Part shown: positions 8,701 to 16,216 of the stretch, piece by piece
Position numbering within the stretch: the stretch's first letter is position 1
Layout of the letters: each line of letters starts with the position of its first letter
From: Thermodesulfovibrionales bacterium
GTDB taxonomy: Bacteria > Nitrospirota > Thermodesulfovibrionia > Thermodesulfovibrionales > SM23-35
Reading direction: 5' to 3'
Assembly (NCBI GenBank): GCA_030019415.1
Contig: JASEEX010000020.1
Location: forward strand, 1 to 35,932
DNA: 35,932 nt
Notes under the pieces: generated by a model
Seen by the model: the letters and a program-made list of their open reading frames with translations, nothing else
Told to the model about the DNA's origin: nothing
Database searches by the model: none
Made by a program: the position numbers and the translations under genes

Positions 8701-9158
8701 CTTCCTGTGGCAACAGGATTCCTTTATCAGGGAAGATATTTATCAGCCTTAAGGACAAAGACAAGCCCACCTCTGTTTTAATAGTTAAAAAGCTTCTTGA
8801 ACTCGGCCTCTCTGTAATTGCAACGAGGGGAACTGCCCGGTATCTTAAGGAACACGGTCTTGAGGTTGAGGTCGTCAATAAGGTTACCGAAGGGAGGCCA
8901 CATATCGTAGACTTGATCAAGAACAAGGAGATTAATTTTGTCATTAATACAGTAAGCGGTACTCAGGCACAGAAAGACTCCTTCTCAATACGGCAGAGTG
9001 CCCTTCAATACAAGGTACCTTTTACTACAACGGTATCAGGTGCATTTGCAGCAGTGAAGGCAATAGAGATACTTAAGGAGAAGGAGGTTAATATAAAGTC
9101 AATACAGGAATATCACGCGGACTTATTAGCCCCCAGGATATCCCTTACCCGTTTCTGA
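5784..9158 (+). CDS. carB: Carbamoyl-phosphate synthase large chain
   Basis: CarB makes carbamoyl phosphate from bicarbonate, two ATP and ammonia delivered by CarA. The two homologous ATP-grasp halves are visible: the first starts [15 protein letters not shown] (about residue 8), the second [15 protein letters not shown] (about 600). A C-terminal MGS-like allosteric domain begins near residue 985. Length is 1124 against about 1070 normally. The excess is mainly an in-frame repeat at residues 559-588, in the linker just before the second half. The start is TTG at 5784, one base after the carA stop, with GAGAGAGG upstream; no ATG fits the conserved N-terminus. It is the last gene of the pyr operon. 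Confidence 0.97.
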   Translation: MPKRTDIKKILLIGSGPIIIGQACEFDYSGTQACKALREEGYKTVLVNSNPATIMTDPEMADATYIEPLTADILELIITKERPDALLPTMGGQIALNLSVELAEEGVLDKYGVELIGAKLDAIKKAENRELFKEAMVKIGLEVPRSAYVDSLKEGLEAIEDIGFPAILRPSFTLGGTGGGIAYNIEEYRELLERGLKFSPIHQVLVEESVLGWKEYELEVMRDRKDNVVIICSIENFDPMGIHTGDSITVAPAQTLTDKEYQRMRDAAIAIIREIGVDTGGSNIQFALNPKNGRMVVIEMNPRVSRSSALASKATGFPIAKIAAKLAVGLTLDEIPNDITRETPASFEPTIDYVVTKFPRFAFEKFPEADPTLTTQMKSVGEVMAIGRTFKESLQKAIRSLEIDSYGLEDLKADISIIRAKLKTPNSERVWYIAQALREGMSIQEIYELTWIDPWFLNNIKQIIDMEERIRNYGRGIKKEASLSLAPYLIPKDLLIDAKGYGFSDRRIAELLNVEESDLRHLRRQHGMHAVYKMVDTCGAEFAAYTPYLYSTYEKPFYKVESEKLKFKSENQDTISSLSTLNSQLLTSRIECEANPGSKKKILILGSGPNRIGQGIEFDYCCVHAVFGIKELGYETIMVNCNPETVSTDYDIADRLYFEPLTIEDVLSITKTERPEGVIVQFGGQTPLKLAVPLDREGIKILGTSPDSIDRAEDRKRFKELLHKLGFKQAESDTAMSVEEAIYAAETIGYPVMIRPSYVLGGRAMEIVYDEKSLKDYMKKAVKVSPEHPVLVDKYLEDAIEVDVDAISDGRDIIIGGVMEHIEEAGIHSGDSACCLPPHSLNKEIIDEIKRQTKALAKELNVIGLMNVQFAVKNYDIYILEVNPRASRTIPFVSKATGIPLAKIAAKVMVGKTLKDLGITEERHIEHIAVKEAVFPFDRFSGVDTILGPEMKSTGEVMGIDEDFGRAFGKSQTSCGNRIPLSGKIFISLKDKDKPTSVLIVKKLLELGLSVIATRGTARYLKEHGLEVEVVNKVTEGRPHIVDLIKNKEINFVINTVSGTQAQKDSFSIRQSALQYKVPFTTTVSGAFAAVKAIEILKEKEVNIKSIQEYHADLLAPRISLTRF
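7459..7547. repeat. In-frame inverted AAAGTTA-type repeat in carB
   Basis: The left arm has units like AAAGTTGAAAGTGAAAAGTTAA, and the right arm carries the complement (ACTCTCAACTTTTAACTTC). A hairpin of about 35 bases per arm, imperfect, could form. It adds about 30 residues to the linker between the two synthetase halves. Confidence 0.8.
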
Positions 9159-9199
9159 ACATATCTTACAGCCTCTGCCAGCTTATCTTGAGAGATTCT

Positions 9200-10027
9200 A
9201 TGAAGAACCCTCCTTTAAAGAAATTTCCCAGCAGGATCTACGGTGTTGATTTCAGTGGTGCTGCTAAAGCAGGTAAAAAAATCTGGATATCGAGTGGCAT
9301 CATAGAAGGAGGTGCCTTAAAGATAGATGACTGTTTCTCAGGCACAATGTTGCCCGACTCCGGGATAGGTCGGGACCACTGTCTGATTGCCCTTATAAAT
9401 TTTATAGCAAGAAAAAGAGATTCTGCCTTCGGATTAGATTTCCCTTTTGGATTACCTCGATGTCTTTTTTATGAAAATAGCTGGGAAGAATTCATTCTGT
9501 CTTTCCCTGAGAAATACCCGAACCAAGATATTTTTAGAGACATATGCTATAAGTTAGCCGGTAATTCTGAAATTAAGCGAGTTACGGATAAGGAGAATTC
9601 AACTCCCTTTTCTCCTTATAACCTCCGCCTCTATAAACAAACTTATTTTGGAATCCGGGGCGTGCTTCATCCTTTAGTAAGGAACCATTTAGTTTGTGTG
9701 CTCCCGATGCAAAGAATAAAGTCCGGGAAACCGTGGATCCTTGAGGTTTGTCCCGCATCTACCCTGAAAAGGGAGAATCTCTATTTCCCGTATAAAAACA
9801 AAAGGCATAAAAAGGTTAGAGAACATATCTTGAAGGAGATAGAGGCTAAAGGTGTCTTATCAATTCAATCAAGTCGGATAAGATCTGAAATCGCAGATGA
9901 TGACGAGGGGAATGCCCTTGACAGCATTATCGCAGCCTTTGCTACTTTTCGGGCCCTTCTCAGTCCTTTCCGTCTTTTTGTCAAGAAAGACAGCATCTAT
10001 GCACTCGAGGGATATGTATTTGTGTAA
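9200..10027 (+). CDS. DUF429 family protein (predicted RNase H-fold)
   Basis: The protein (275 residues from the ATG at 9200) begins its fold with YGVDFSGAAKAGKKIWIS, a first strand with a conserved Asp. It has GLDFPFGLPRCLF further on, EVCPASTLK in the middle and a DEGNALDSIIAAFA segment near the C-terminus. These acidic positions in strand and helix are typical of DUF429, which is predicted to adopt an RNase H-like fold. Substrate and role are unknown. GAGAG lies 5 bases before the ATG; a TTG at 9188 is an alternative start. It follows carB by 41 bases with no terminator seen and may be read through from it. It ends five bases from the convergent flavin oxidase gene. Confidence 0.75.
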   Translation: MKNPPLKKFPSRIYGVDFSGAAKAGKKIWISSGIIEGGALKIDDCFSGTMLPDSGIGRDHCLIALINFIARKRDSAFGLDFPFGLPRCLFYENSWEEFILSFPEKYPNQDIFRDICYKLAGNSEIKRVTDKENSTPFSPYNLRLYKQTYFGIRGVLHPLVRNHLVCVLPMQRIKSGKPWILEVCPASTLKRENLYFPYKNKRHKKVREHILKEIEAKGVLSIQSSRIRSEIADDDEGNALDSIIAAFATFRALLSPFRLFVKKDSIYALEGYVFV

Positions 10028-10032
10028 TTGCT

Positions 10033-11391
10033 TTAAGGTAGGAAGATTTTCCCGGGATTCAGGATATTTTTTGGATCAAATATCTTCTTTATGGACCTCA
10101 TGATTGACATCTCTGTTTCTGAAATCTCCATTCCCATATAACTTGTCTTTGTCAGTCCGATGCCGTGTTCTCCTGAGATAGTACCTCCCAGTTCGAGGGT
10201 CTCCTTAAAAACCTTCTCTACGAGCTCTAACCCCTTTTTGTATTCCTCTTTGTTTTTCTTGTCAACCATAATATTTACATGGATATTCCCATCACCCGCA
10301 TGTCCAAAGTTTACTATCTTTATACCGCTTTCTTCTGACAGCCTCCTGAGGCGGTTCAGCATCTCGGGTATCCTGTTTCTCGGGACGACAACATCTTCAT
10401 TTATCTTTGTGGGGCTTATATGATAGAGGGCAGGAGACACTGCACGCCTTGCCTCCCATAGTTTTCCCCTTGCCTCTTCATCTTCTGCTATGTTTACCTC
10501 AGCACCGAGATGCTCGCATATATCAGCCACCTTTTCTGCCTCCTTTGTGATTGCCGGTGGATGGCCATCCAGCTCTATGAGGAGGATTGCCTCAACATCC
10601 TTAGGAAGACCGACAGGTTTAAAATTCTCAACGGCCTTTATAGCCTCACTGTCCATGAACTCAAGCGTCCTCGGTATTATCTTTGAGGATATAATCCTGG
10701 ATACTGCATGGCCTGATGACCCGAGATCCTCAAACATAACGAGTAAGGTAACAACATCTTCAGGCAGGGGAAGGATCTTTAATCTTATCTTTGTAAATAC
10801 CGATAGTGTCCCTTCTGATCCGACGAGGAGTCTCGCCAGGTCATAACCAACAACCCCTTTTGGAGTTCTCACACCTGTGGTTAATATCTTCCCATTTGGG
10901 AGCACTGCCTCTATCTCCATTACATAGTCCCTCGTTACCCCGTATTTGATTGCCTTCGGCCCCCCTGCATTTTCTGCAACATTTCCGCCTATGGTGCAGA
11001 AGCTCATACTCGCAGGGTCTGGTGGGTAAAAGAGGCCCATCCTTTCAAGCTCACGCTGGAGCCTCCCGTTTATCAGGCCTGGCTCACAGAGGACATAGAG
11101 ATTCTCCGGGTCTATCTCAAGGATCCTGTTCATCTTTTCGAGGCTGAGGATTATTGCTCCTTTTGATGGTACAGCGCCACCCGTCATGCCTGTGCCTGCA
11201 CCTCGAGGGACAACTGGGATACCGTTGTCAAAGGCATACCTCATTACCCTTACAACATCCTCTGTATTTTCTGGCCAGATGACTGCTGAAGGAGATGCCT
11301 CCAGACCTGAGGCATCAAAGCTGTAGCATATAAGGTCTTCAGGAGCAGTAGATATTTTTATGTCTGGTAATGCATCTATAAGTCTGTTCAT
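10033..11391 (-). CDS. FAD-linked oxidase, GlcD / D-lactate dehydrogenase type
   Basis: This is a flavoprotein that oxidises a 2-hydroxy acid such as glycolate or D-lactate. The FAD-binding PCMH domain shows PRGAGTGMTGGAV and the FAD loop GGNVAENAGGPKAIKYG. The C-terminal FAD-oxidase domain shows GHAGDGNIHVN and the family motif SGEHGIG. Length is about 452 residues, the usual size. I prefer the ATG at 11391, because an upstream TTG at 11412 would draw its codons from a repeat region. No GlcE or GlcF partner gene adjoins, so a single-subunit or remotely partnered enzyme is likely, and the substrate cannot be told from sequence. It shares the direction of smc upstream, across a 111-base repeat gap. 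Confidence 0.88.
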   Translation of the reverse strand: MNRLIDALPDIKISTAPEDLICYSFDASGLEASPSAVIWPENTEDVVRVMRYAFDNGIPVVPRGAGTGMTGGAVPSKGAIILSLEKMNRILEIDPENLYVLCEPGLINGRLQRELERMGLFYPPDPASMSFCTIGGNVAENAGGPKAIKYGVTRDYVMEIEAVLPNGKILTTGVRTPKGVVGYDLARLLVGSEGTLSVFTKIRLKILPLPEDVVTLLVMFEDLGSSGHAVSRIISSKIIPRTLEFMDSEAIKAVENFKPVGLPKDVEAILLIELDGHPPAITKEAEKVADICEHLGAEVNIAEDEEARGKLWEARRAVSPALYHISPTKINEDVVVPRNRIPEMLNRLRRLSEESGIKIVNFGHAGDGNIHVNIMVDKKNKEEYKKGLELVEKVFKETLELGGTISGEHGIGLTKTSYMGMEISETEMSIMRSIKKIFDPKNILNPGKIFLP

Positions 11392-11404
11392 TTTAAAAAG
11401 CTCA

Positions 11405-11502
11405 AATGCCAAAATCCAAATGTCAAATCAATATCAAATGATTAAATGTCTAAAATTAAGATTTTTTTGACATTCGGGCTTTGTCATTTGTCATTAGAAT
11501 TA
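11405..11502. repeat. CAAATGTC/GACATTTG-type repeat gap between smc and the flavin oxidase gene
   Basis: The AT-rich stretch has recurrent words AAATGTCAAAT, TCAAATGATTAAATG and, inverted, TGTCATTTGTCATT. It can fold back on itself imperfectly. No gene is seen. It resembles the simple-repeat gaps in the ribosomal cluster. Confidence 0.6.
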
Positions 11503-14500
11503 TCATGCCTCAACAAGCTGCATGGATATTACCTTAGATACCCCTGCCTCCTCCATGGTTATTCCGTATAGATGATCAGCCGCACTCAAGGTGGTTCTAT
11601 TATGAGAAACTATAATAAATTGTGTATCCCTTGAGAGTTCCTGCAACATCTTTGCAAACCTTTCTATGTTCGATTCATCCAGGGTAGCATCTGCCTCATC
11701 CAGAATACAAAGTGGAGTTGGTTTAATCAAAAAGCCTGCAAAAAGAAGGGACAATGCAGTAAGGGCCTTCTCTCCACCCGAGAGGAGGTTTATATTCTGC
11801 AGCCTCTTTCCTGGAGGCTGTGCTATGATATCAATACCGGTCTCAAGGATATTATCCTCATCTGTCAAAACAAGGTCAGCCTTCCCTCCACCGAAGAGTA
11901 TCAAAAAGACCTCAGAGAATTTTACCCTCAGTTGATCGAATGCCTCTCTCAGTTTCCTCCGTGTGGTGATATTTATCCTCTTTATTGCCTCTTCAAGCTC
12001 TGTTATAGATTTGTTAAGATCCTCTTTCTGCTTCATAAGAAACTCATAGCGTGCGCGCAGTTCTTCATACTCTTCTAAGGAGCCCAGGTTTACGGGTCCG
12101 AGTTCCTGAATCTTTTCTCTGAGCCCGATAAGCCGCTCCTCATCCTCTGAGGTAAGGGATTCAACCTCCGCCGTTTCTATGTTTAAACCGTAGTTTTGAC
12201 TTATGTTTTTAGAGAGGTTCTCTATCCTCAGTTTGTACTCAGCCCTGGAGATATCGAGTTCTGCCACCCTTTGTGAAAGGGACTCTATCTGTCGCCTGAT
12301 AAGCCTCAGGTCTTGTTCTGCTTTGAGGATCTCTTGATTTTCAGCCTCAACCACCTCTTCCCTTTCCCGTATCTCTCTCCTGAGCTTATCTGCAGCAGAA
12401 ATCAGTGATTTTATCTTTCCTTCGTATTCCACCATTTCTGTCTCTCGCTGGGAGATGCGGGATTTTACCGAAGAGATCTCTTCTAACAAGAACCCTTTTT
12501 TCTGGTCGATCTCCTCTGTCTTTTTGAGCACAGCCTCCTTTTCCTTAATGACTGACTCCATCTTCTCTTTGAGAGATGCTATGGAGAGCCTGAGGTCTGT
12601 TACACCTGAACGATAGCCTTCGAGTCTTGACCTCCCCTCCGTGATTTCTTTTAGGAGGGAAGCACTATCCCCCTCTATATCTACCCTCTTTGCCTCAGCT
12701 GACTGGACCTCGGCATCCTTCTCCATGATTAGCCTCTGTGACAACTCCCTTTCCTCGATTAACTGCCCCACCTCTGTAATGAGGTAAGCAATCTTTCTCT
12801 CTATACGCTCTTTTTCTTTCCTGTAGTTATCCGAGGTCAGTCTTAAAAGAGATCTCTCTTTCTCTCCCTCTGTAATTCGGGATTCGATATCTCTGAGCTC
12901 AGATTCTCTTCTTTCGATCAACTCCTGAATTGAAGTCAATTCAGCCTCCAGATTCCCCGCAATGGTCTTCTTATTTTCGATTATGCCTTCAAGTTCCCTT
13001 ATTTCTCTTTTTCTCTTGAATATGCCCTTGACCTCTCCTCCAATAACCGCACCTGAGGGTTCTACTACCTCCCCATCAAGGGTCACAAAGAATAGCCTTT
13101 GGCCTGCAGCCATAAGATTAAGGGCTTCTTTAAGATATCTGACTATAAAGATATTGCCCAATAGAGCCTTTGCAACCCCTGAGAACCCCTCTGGAGTTTT
13201 TACAAAACGTGATGCCCTCCCTATCACACCTTCAGGTGTATCTATCTCTTCAGTGGGGGGATTAACAGGCATGAAGGCCGTCCTGCCAAGGCCCTTTTCC
13301 TTAAAAGACGACATGACAATTTCGATATCATTGGAGGATGAAAGTATGAACAAATTCACCTTCTCGGATAGGGCGCTCTCTATGGCCTTTTCATATTCAG
13401 CCTCGACCTCAAAGACATCTGAAATAGATATGAGGAGACGGAGGCCCGAACCTTCTAAGAGAAGGTCCCTTGTCGGTCTGTCAAAGACTATCTCCCTAAG
13501 AGACTCCAGCCGCGATTTATATGATGCAAGTTCTTCCCTGAGACTCGAGAGTGTCTCCCTGAGGTTGTCAATCCTGTTTCTGCTCATAGAGAGTTCTTTT
13601 ATAAATATTTCCCTCTTCTCATTTAACAGGAGAAGGTCTTTATCCTTATCCCGAAGGGTTGTCTCTGTATCCTTTATGGAAGAATCTATCTCGGTCAACC
13701 TTTTTCTCAGATTCTCCGCATCTTTTTGAGAAAATACCTCCCTGCGCTTCAGGTCTTCGAGAGATGACTGAAGCCTGCTCAGGTTATTTCTCAGATTGCT
13801 GTGCTCCTCTGATATCTTGAAAATTTCTCGCCTTTTTCCCTCGAGGAGTTCCTCCTTCTCTAAAAGTTCTTCCTCCATAGACCTGACGAGATCAGCCTTC
13901 TCCCTGAGCATTTCTTCCTGCCTCTCCATGTCTGATAGGAGGTCTTCCTCGGTAATATCCAGTTTTTCCTTTTCGATCAGTCCCTCTCTTCTCTTTATAT
14001 TAAATTCTTCCTCTTGCTGATAAAGTTTTGTAAGATATTCTTTAAGGTTATCTCTATCTGTCCTTGATACGGCTATACCCTTTTCGAGTTCAGCCATCTC
14101 TCTCTCAAGGTTCTGTAACTCATCCTGAAACTCTTCTAAGGCATGATCCTTTTCGAGGAGTTCAAGCCTTTTTGTTTCAGTCAGGTTCTCAATCTTTGCG
14201 AGTTCTGCCCTCTTTAGTGAATTCTCTTCCCTCAGGGAATTGTATTCTGAAAGTATCTCTGCCAAGGACTCTCTCAGGGCCTGATAATCTCTCTTTGCAA
14301 TCTTTAGTTCTATGGAGCTAATCTCGGAAGAGAGGTTTTTATATCTCTCGGCCTTTTTTGCAATTCTGTTGAGGAGATTAATCTGCCTTTTTACCTCTAC
14401 AGTAATATCGTTTATCCTCTGGAGATTAGCCCTCGATGATTCGAGCTTGGCCTGGGCCTCTCCCTTCCTGACATTGTACTTCATAATCCCTGCTACTTCC

Positions 14501-15036
14501 TCTATCAGGAACCTTCTTTCCTGTGGTTTTGAATTCAGTATCTCTGAAATCCTGTTCTGCTCGAGTATGGAATAGCTTTTTATCTCGAGGCCGGAGTCGA
14601 GAAAGAGGTCTTTGATGTCTTTCAGCCTGCACTGATTTTTATTCAGTATATATTCGCTTTCACCTGACCTGTAAAGTCTTCTGGTGACATACGCTATGTC
14701 TGATAAGCCTTCTCCATTTTCATTCAAAAATCCCCCCTGCCCCCCTTTACTAAAGGGGGGTGTGGGGGGATTATTCAGCCCCGAGACGACCATTGTGACC
14801 TCTGCCATACCTCTGGGTTTTTTCGAGACAGAGCCATTAAAGATAACCTCTTCCATCCTCTCACCCCTGAGGCTCTTTACACTCTGCTCTCCTAAAACCC
14901 ACCGGAATGCGTCAACAATATTACTCTTTCCGCAACCGTTTGGACCTACAAAGCAGGTAATACCCGGATGGAAGTTAAATATGGTTCTCTCTGCGAAGGA
15001 TTTAAATCCTGTTAACTCGATTCTCTCGATTCGCAT
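11503..15036 (-). CDS. smc: Chromosome partition protein SMC
   Basis: SMC is the ATPase of bacterial condensin and organises the chromosome with ScpA and ScpB. The 1177-residue protein has Walker A GPNGCGKSN (31-39), a long coiled coil, a hinge near the middle (GLGRTAFMPVN, the glycine-rich GEVVEPSGAVIGG), a second coiled coil, the ABC signature LLSGGEKALTAL (1084-1095) and Walker B LCILDEADATLD (about 1109-1120). Residues 88-105 (NNPPTPPFSKGGQGGFLN) are an insert encoded by a palindromic repeat, in the N-terminal head after Walker A, between strands. All catalytic motifs are intact, so the protein is probably functional. It lies at 15036 directly behind a strong promoter. Confidence 0.96.
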   Translation of the reverse strand: MRIERIELTGFKSFAERTIFNFHPGITCFVGPNGCGKSNIVDAFRWVLGEQSVKSLRGERMEEVIFNGSVSKKPRGMAEVTMVVSGLNNPPTPPFSKGGQGGFLNENGEGLSDIAYVTRRLYRSGESEYILNKNQCRLKDIKDLFLDSGLEIKSYSILEQNRISEILNSKPQERRFLIEEVAGIMKYNVRKGEAQAKLESSRANLQRINDITVEVKRQINLLNRIAKKAERYKNLSSEISSIELKIAKRDYQALRESLAEILSEYNSLREENSLKRAELAKIENLTETKRLELLEKDHALEEFQDELQNLEREMAELEKGIAVSRTDRDNLKEYLTKLYQQEEEFNIKRREGLIEKEKLDITEEDLLSDMERQEEMLREKADLVRSMEEELLEKEELLEGKRREIFKISEEHSNLRNNLSRLQSSLEDLKRREVFSQKDAENLRKRLTEIDSSIKDTETTLRDKDKDLLLLNEKREIFIKELSMSRNRIDNLRETLSSLREELASYKSRLESLREIVFDRPTRDLLLEGSGLRLLISISDVFEVEAEYEKAIESALSEKVNLFILSSSNDIEIVMSSFKEKGLGRTAFMPVNPPTEEIDTPEGVIGRASRFVKTPEGFSGVAKALLGNIFIVRYLKEALNLMAAGQRLFFVTLDGEVVEPSGAVIGGEVKGIFKRKREIRELEGIIENKKTIAGNLEAELTSIQELIERRESELRDIESRITEGEKERSLLRLTSDNYRKEKERIERKIAYLITEVGQLIEERELSQRLIMEKDAEVQSAEAKRVDIEGDSASLLKEITEGRSRLEGYRSGVTDLRLSIASLKEKMESVIKEKEAVLKKTEEIDQKKGFLLEEISSVKSRISQRETEMVEYEGKIKSLISAADKLRREIREREEVVEAENQEILKAEQDLRLIRRQIESLSQRVAELDISRAEYKLRIENLSKNISQNYGLNIETAEVESLTSEDEERLIGLREKIQELGPVNLGSLEEYEELRARYEFLMKQKEDLNKSITELEEAIKRINITTRRKLREAFDQLRVKFSEVFLILFGGGKADLVLTDEDNILETGIDIIAQPPGKRLQNINLLSGGEKALTALSLLFAGFLIKPTPLCILDEADATLDESNIERFAKMLQELSRDTQFIIVSHNRTTLSAADHLYGITMEEAGVSKVISMQLVEA
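14729..14772. repeat. GGGGGGATT palindrome inserted in frame in smc
   Basis: AATCCCCCCTGCCCCCCTTT (from 14729) is mirrored by AAAGGGGGGTGTGGGGGGATT (to 14772) with a tiny loop. It encodes the NPPTPPFSKGGQGGF peptide, which is known from repeat-derived inserts in many bacterial proteins. The related copy at 2169-2226 ends pyrR. Confidence 0.88.
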
Positions 15037-15044
15037 TATTAAAT

Positions 15045-15073
15045 AATATAACTTATACTGCCTGCACTGACAA
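15045..15073 (-). promoter_or_regulatory. smc promoter, giving an almost leaderless mRNA
   Basis: On the minus strand TTGTCA (15068-15073) is followed after 17 bases by TATATT (15045-15050). The expected transcription start near 15038 is only one to three bases before the smc ATG (15036), and no ribosome binding site is visible. The promoter match is good; leaderless translation is an inference. Confidence 0.6.
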
Positions 15074-15149
15074 GGTCTATTTTCTGAGGGTAAGCATCTC
15101 TTTTTTCGTGACAGAATTTAACTTTAATTTTTAAATGGTAATAAAGGGC

Positions 15150-15225
15150 AGGATATAGTATTTTCGCTCATTCTCGTCCCGCACCATGATACGGTGCGGG
15201 ACTCCGAGGCTTTTGCCTCTTTATA
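15150..15225 (+). repeat. Palindromic element unit A, copy 2
   Basis: It starts AGGATATAGTATTTTCGCTC and is almost identical to 1133-1198. It holds the same 9-bp hairpin TCCCGCACC / GGTGCGGGA (15177-15201). A further GAGGC-TTTT-GCCTC hairpin (15206-15219) has lost its left arm in copy 1. Confidence 0.85.
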
Positions 15226-15227
15226 CA

Positions 15228-15300
15228 GGATATAGTGTTTGAGCGGATTCTTTTGCCGATCCTGAACTTGATTCAGGACCCATTGAGAATATATTAATAC
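15228..15300 (+). repeat. Palindromic element unit B, copy 2 (orientation switched)
   Basis: It starts AGGATATAGTGTTTGAGCGG and continues to GAGAATATATTAATAC. This is the complement of the right half of copy 1 (about 1196-1253). It contains TCCTGAA-CTTGA-TTCAGGA (15260-15278), a hairpin absent from copy 1. Here A and B point the same way, whereas in copy 1 they face each other. With unit A it fills most of the smc-fdhD gap. Confidence 0.75.
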
Positions 15301-15359
15301 TCATGGAATTGGAGATGCTTACTCTCTGAGGGATTAAAAAACATATCATTTTTGCCCTT

Positions 15360-15388
15360 TTGACAGTAAAGAGATACCTCTGTTAAAA
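15360..15388 (+). promoter_or_regulatory. Probable fdhD promoter
   Basis: TTGACA (15360-15365) is followed after 17 bases by TTAAAA (15383-15388). Transcription would begin about 5 bases before the fdhD ATG at 15400. No Shine-Dalgarno sequence is visible, so this mRNA too may be nearly leaderless. Confidence 0.5.
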
Positions 15389-15399
15389 TTCAGTCAAAG

Positions 15400-16158
15400 A
15401 TGAATCCCCACATAAAAAGAAAGGTGATGAAAAAACAAGGTGCATCTTTTGAGGAGACAGAAGATTATATCGCTGTAGAAAAAAGACTGAGAGTCTCCGT
15501 TAATGGAAAGGATGTTATAAGTCTCTACTGCACACCCCTTATGATAAAGGAGTTAGTAATGGGCCTTTTTCTTACAGAAGGGATAATCGAGGAAATCTGC
15601 CCAGAGGAGATGAGTATAGTATATGGAGAGGAGATTATGGTTGATATCCCCGTTGCTGGAGATGCTTTAACAGAAGGAATGACAATCACCTCGAGATGCA
15701 TAGGGGGTGTCACCTTCAATAAAAAAAGAAATTTCGAAAAGGTCACAGATGATTTTTCTCTTGAGGTAGGAGCCCTTAAGGGTATCTCTGAGGAGTTTCA
15801 GCAGAGGTCGGAACTCTTCAGGCTGACTGGTTGCTTTCACAGCGCAGCACTATCAGATGGAGAGAGAATTCTTGTCTTCGCAGAGGACATAGGCAGACAC
15901 AATGCTGTTGATAAGGTGATAGGATATTCCATTCTTGAGGATATTCCTTTCACCGGGAAATTAATGTTAGTAAGTTGCCGCCTCTCGTCAGAGATTGCCT
16001 CAAAATGCTCAAGATGGGGTATCCCCATAGTTGCGAGCAGGGCTGCACCTACAGATCGCGCGATCGAGATAGCCGAGACATCGGGTATTACACTTGTAGG
16101 TTTCGTAAGGAGAGACCGCATGAACGTCTATACAAACGCACGGAGGATACTTTTATAG
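15400..16158 (+). CDS. fdhD: FdhD, sulfur carrier/insertion protein for formate dehydrogenase
   Basis: FdhD passes sulfur from IscS to the molybdenum (bis-MGD) cofactor of formate dehydrogenases. The 252-residue protein has the FdhD core: FHSAALSDGERILVFAEDIGRHNAVDKVIG (split here as FHSAAL, AEDIGRHNAVDK), SCRLSSEIASKCSRWGIPIV and SRAAPTDRAIEIAE. The cysteine loop reads TSRCIGGVTF (98-107), one Cys (Cys100) rather than the CxxC pair of E. coli FdhD, as also seen in several bacterial and archaeal members. No formate dehydrogenase gene is in the window, so its client is elsewhere. It stands alone between the smc control region and the convergent pil operon. Confidence 0.9.
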   Translation: MNPHIKRKVMKKQGASFEETEDYIAVEKRLRVSVNGKDVISLYCTPLMIKELVMGLFLTEGIIEEICPEEMSIVYGEEIMVDIPVAGDALTEGMTITSRCIGGVTFNKKRNFEKVTDDFSLEVGALKGISEEFQQRSELFRLTGCFHSAALSDGERILVFAEDIGRHNAVDKVIGYSILEDIPFTGKLMLVSCRLSSEIASKCSRWGIPIVASRAAPTDRAIEIAETSGITLVGFVRRDRMNVYTNARRILL

Positions 16159-16216
16159 CATAGGGCATTAAGTAAGAGTTAAAAAACTCTATGCTCTAAG
16201 CTCTACGCCCTTTGCT
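16157..16216. terminator. Palindromic region between convergent fdhD and pilC
   Basis: AGCATAGGGC (16157-16166) pairs with GCCCTTTGCT (16207-16216), nine of ten, around a nested AGAGTT/AACTCT hairpin (16175-16190). Both stop codons lie in the outer arms, and T- and A-rich tracts flank it. It could stop transcription from both sides. It is built from simple GCTCTA-type words like other repeats here. Confidence 0.5.

Noticed and set aside
12962-13729. A 255-residue frame opposite smc
   Set aside because: It is an antisense shadow with serine- and leucine-rich low-complexity sequence and no recognisable domain.
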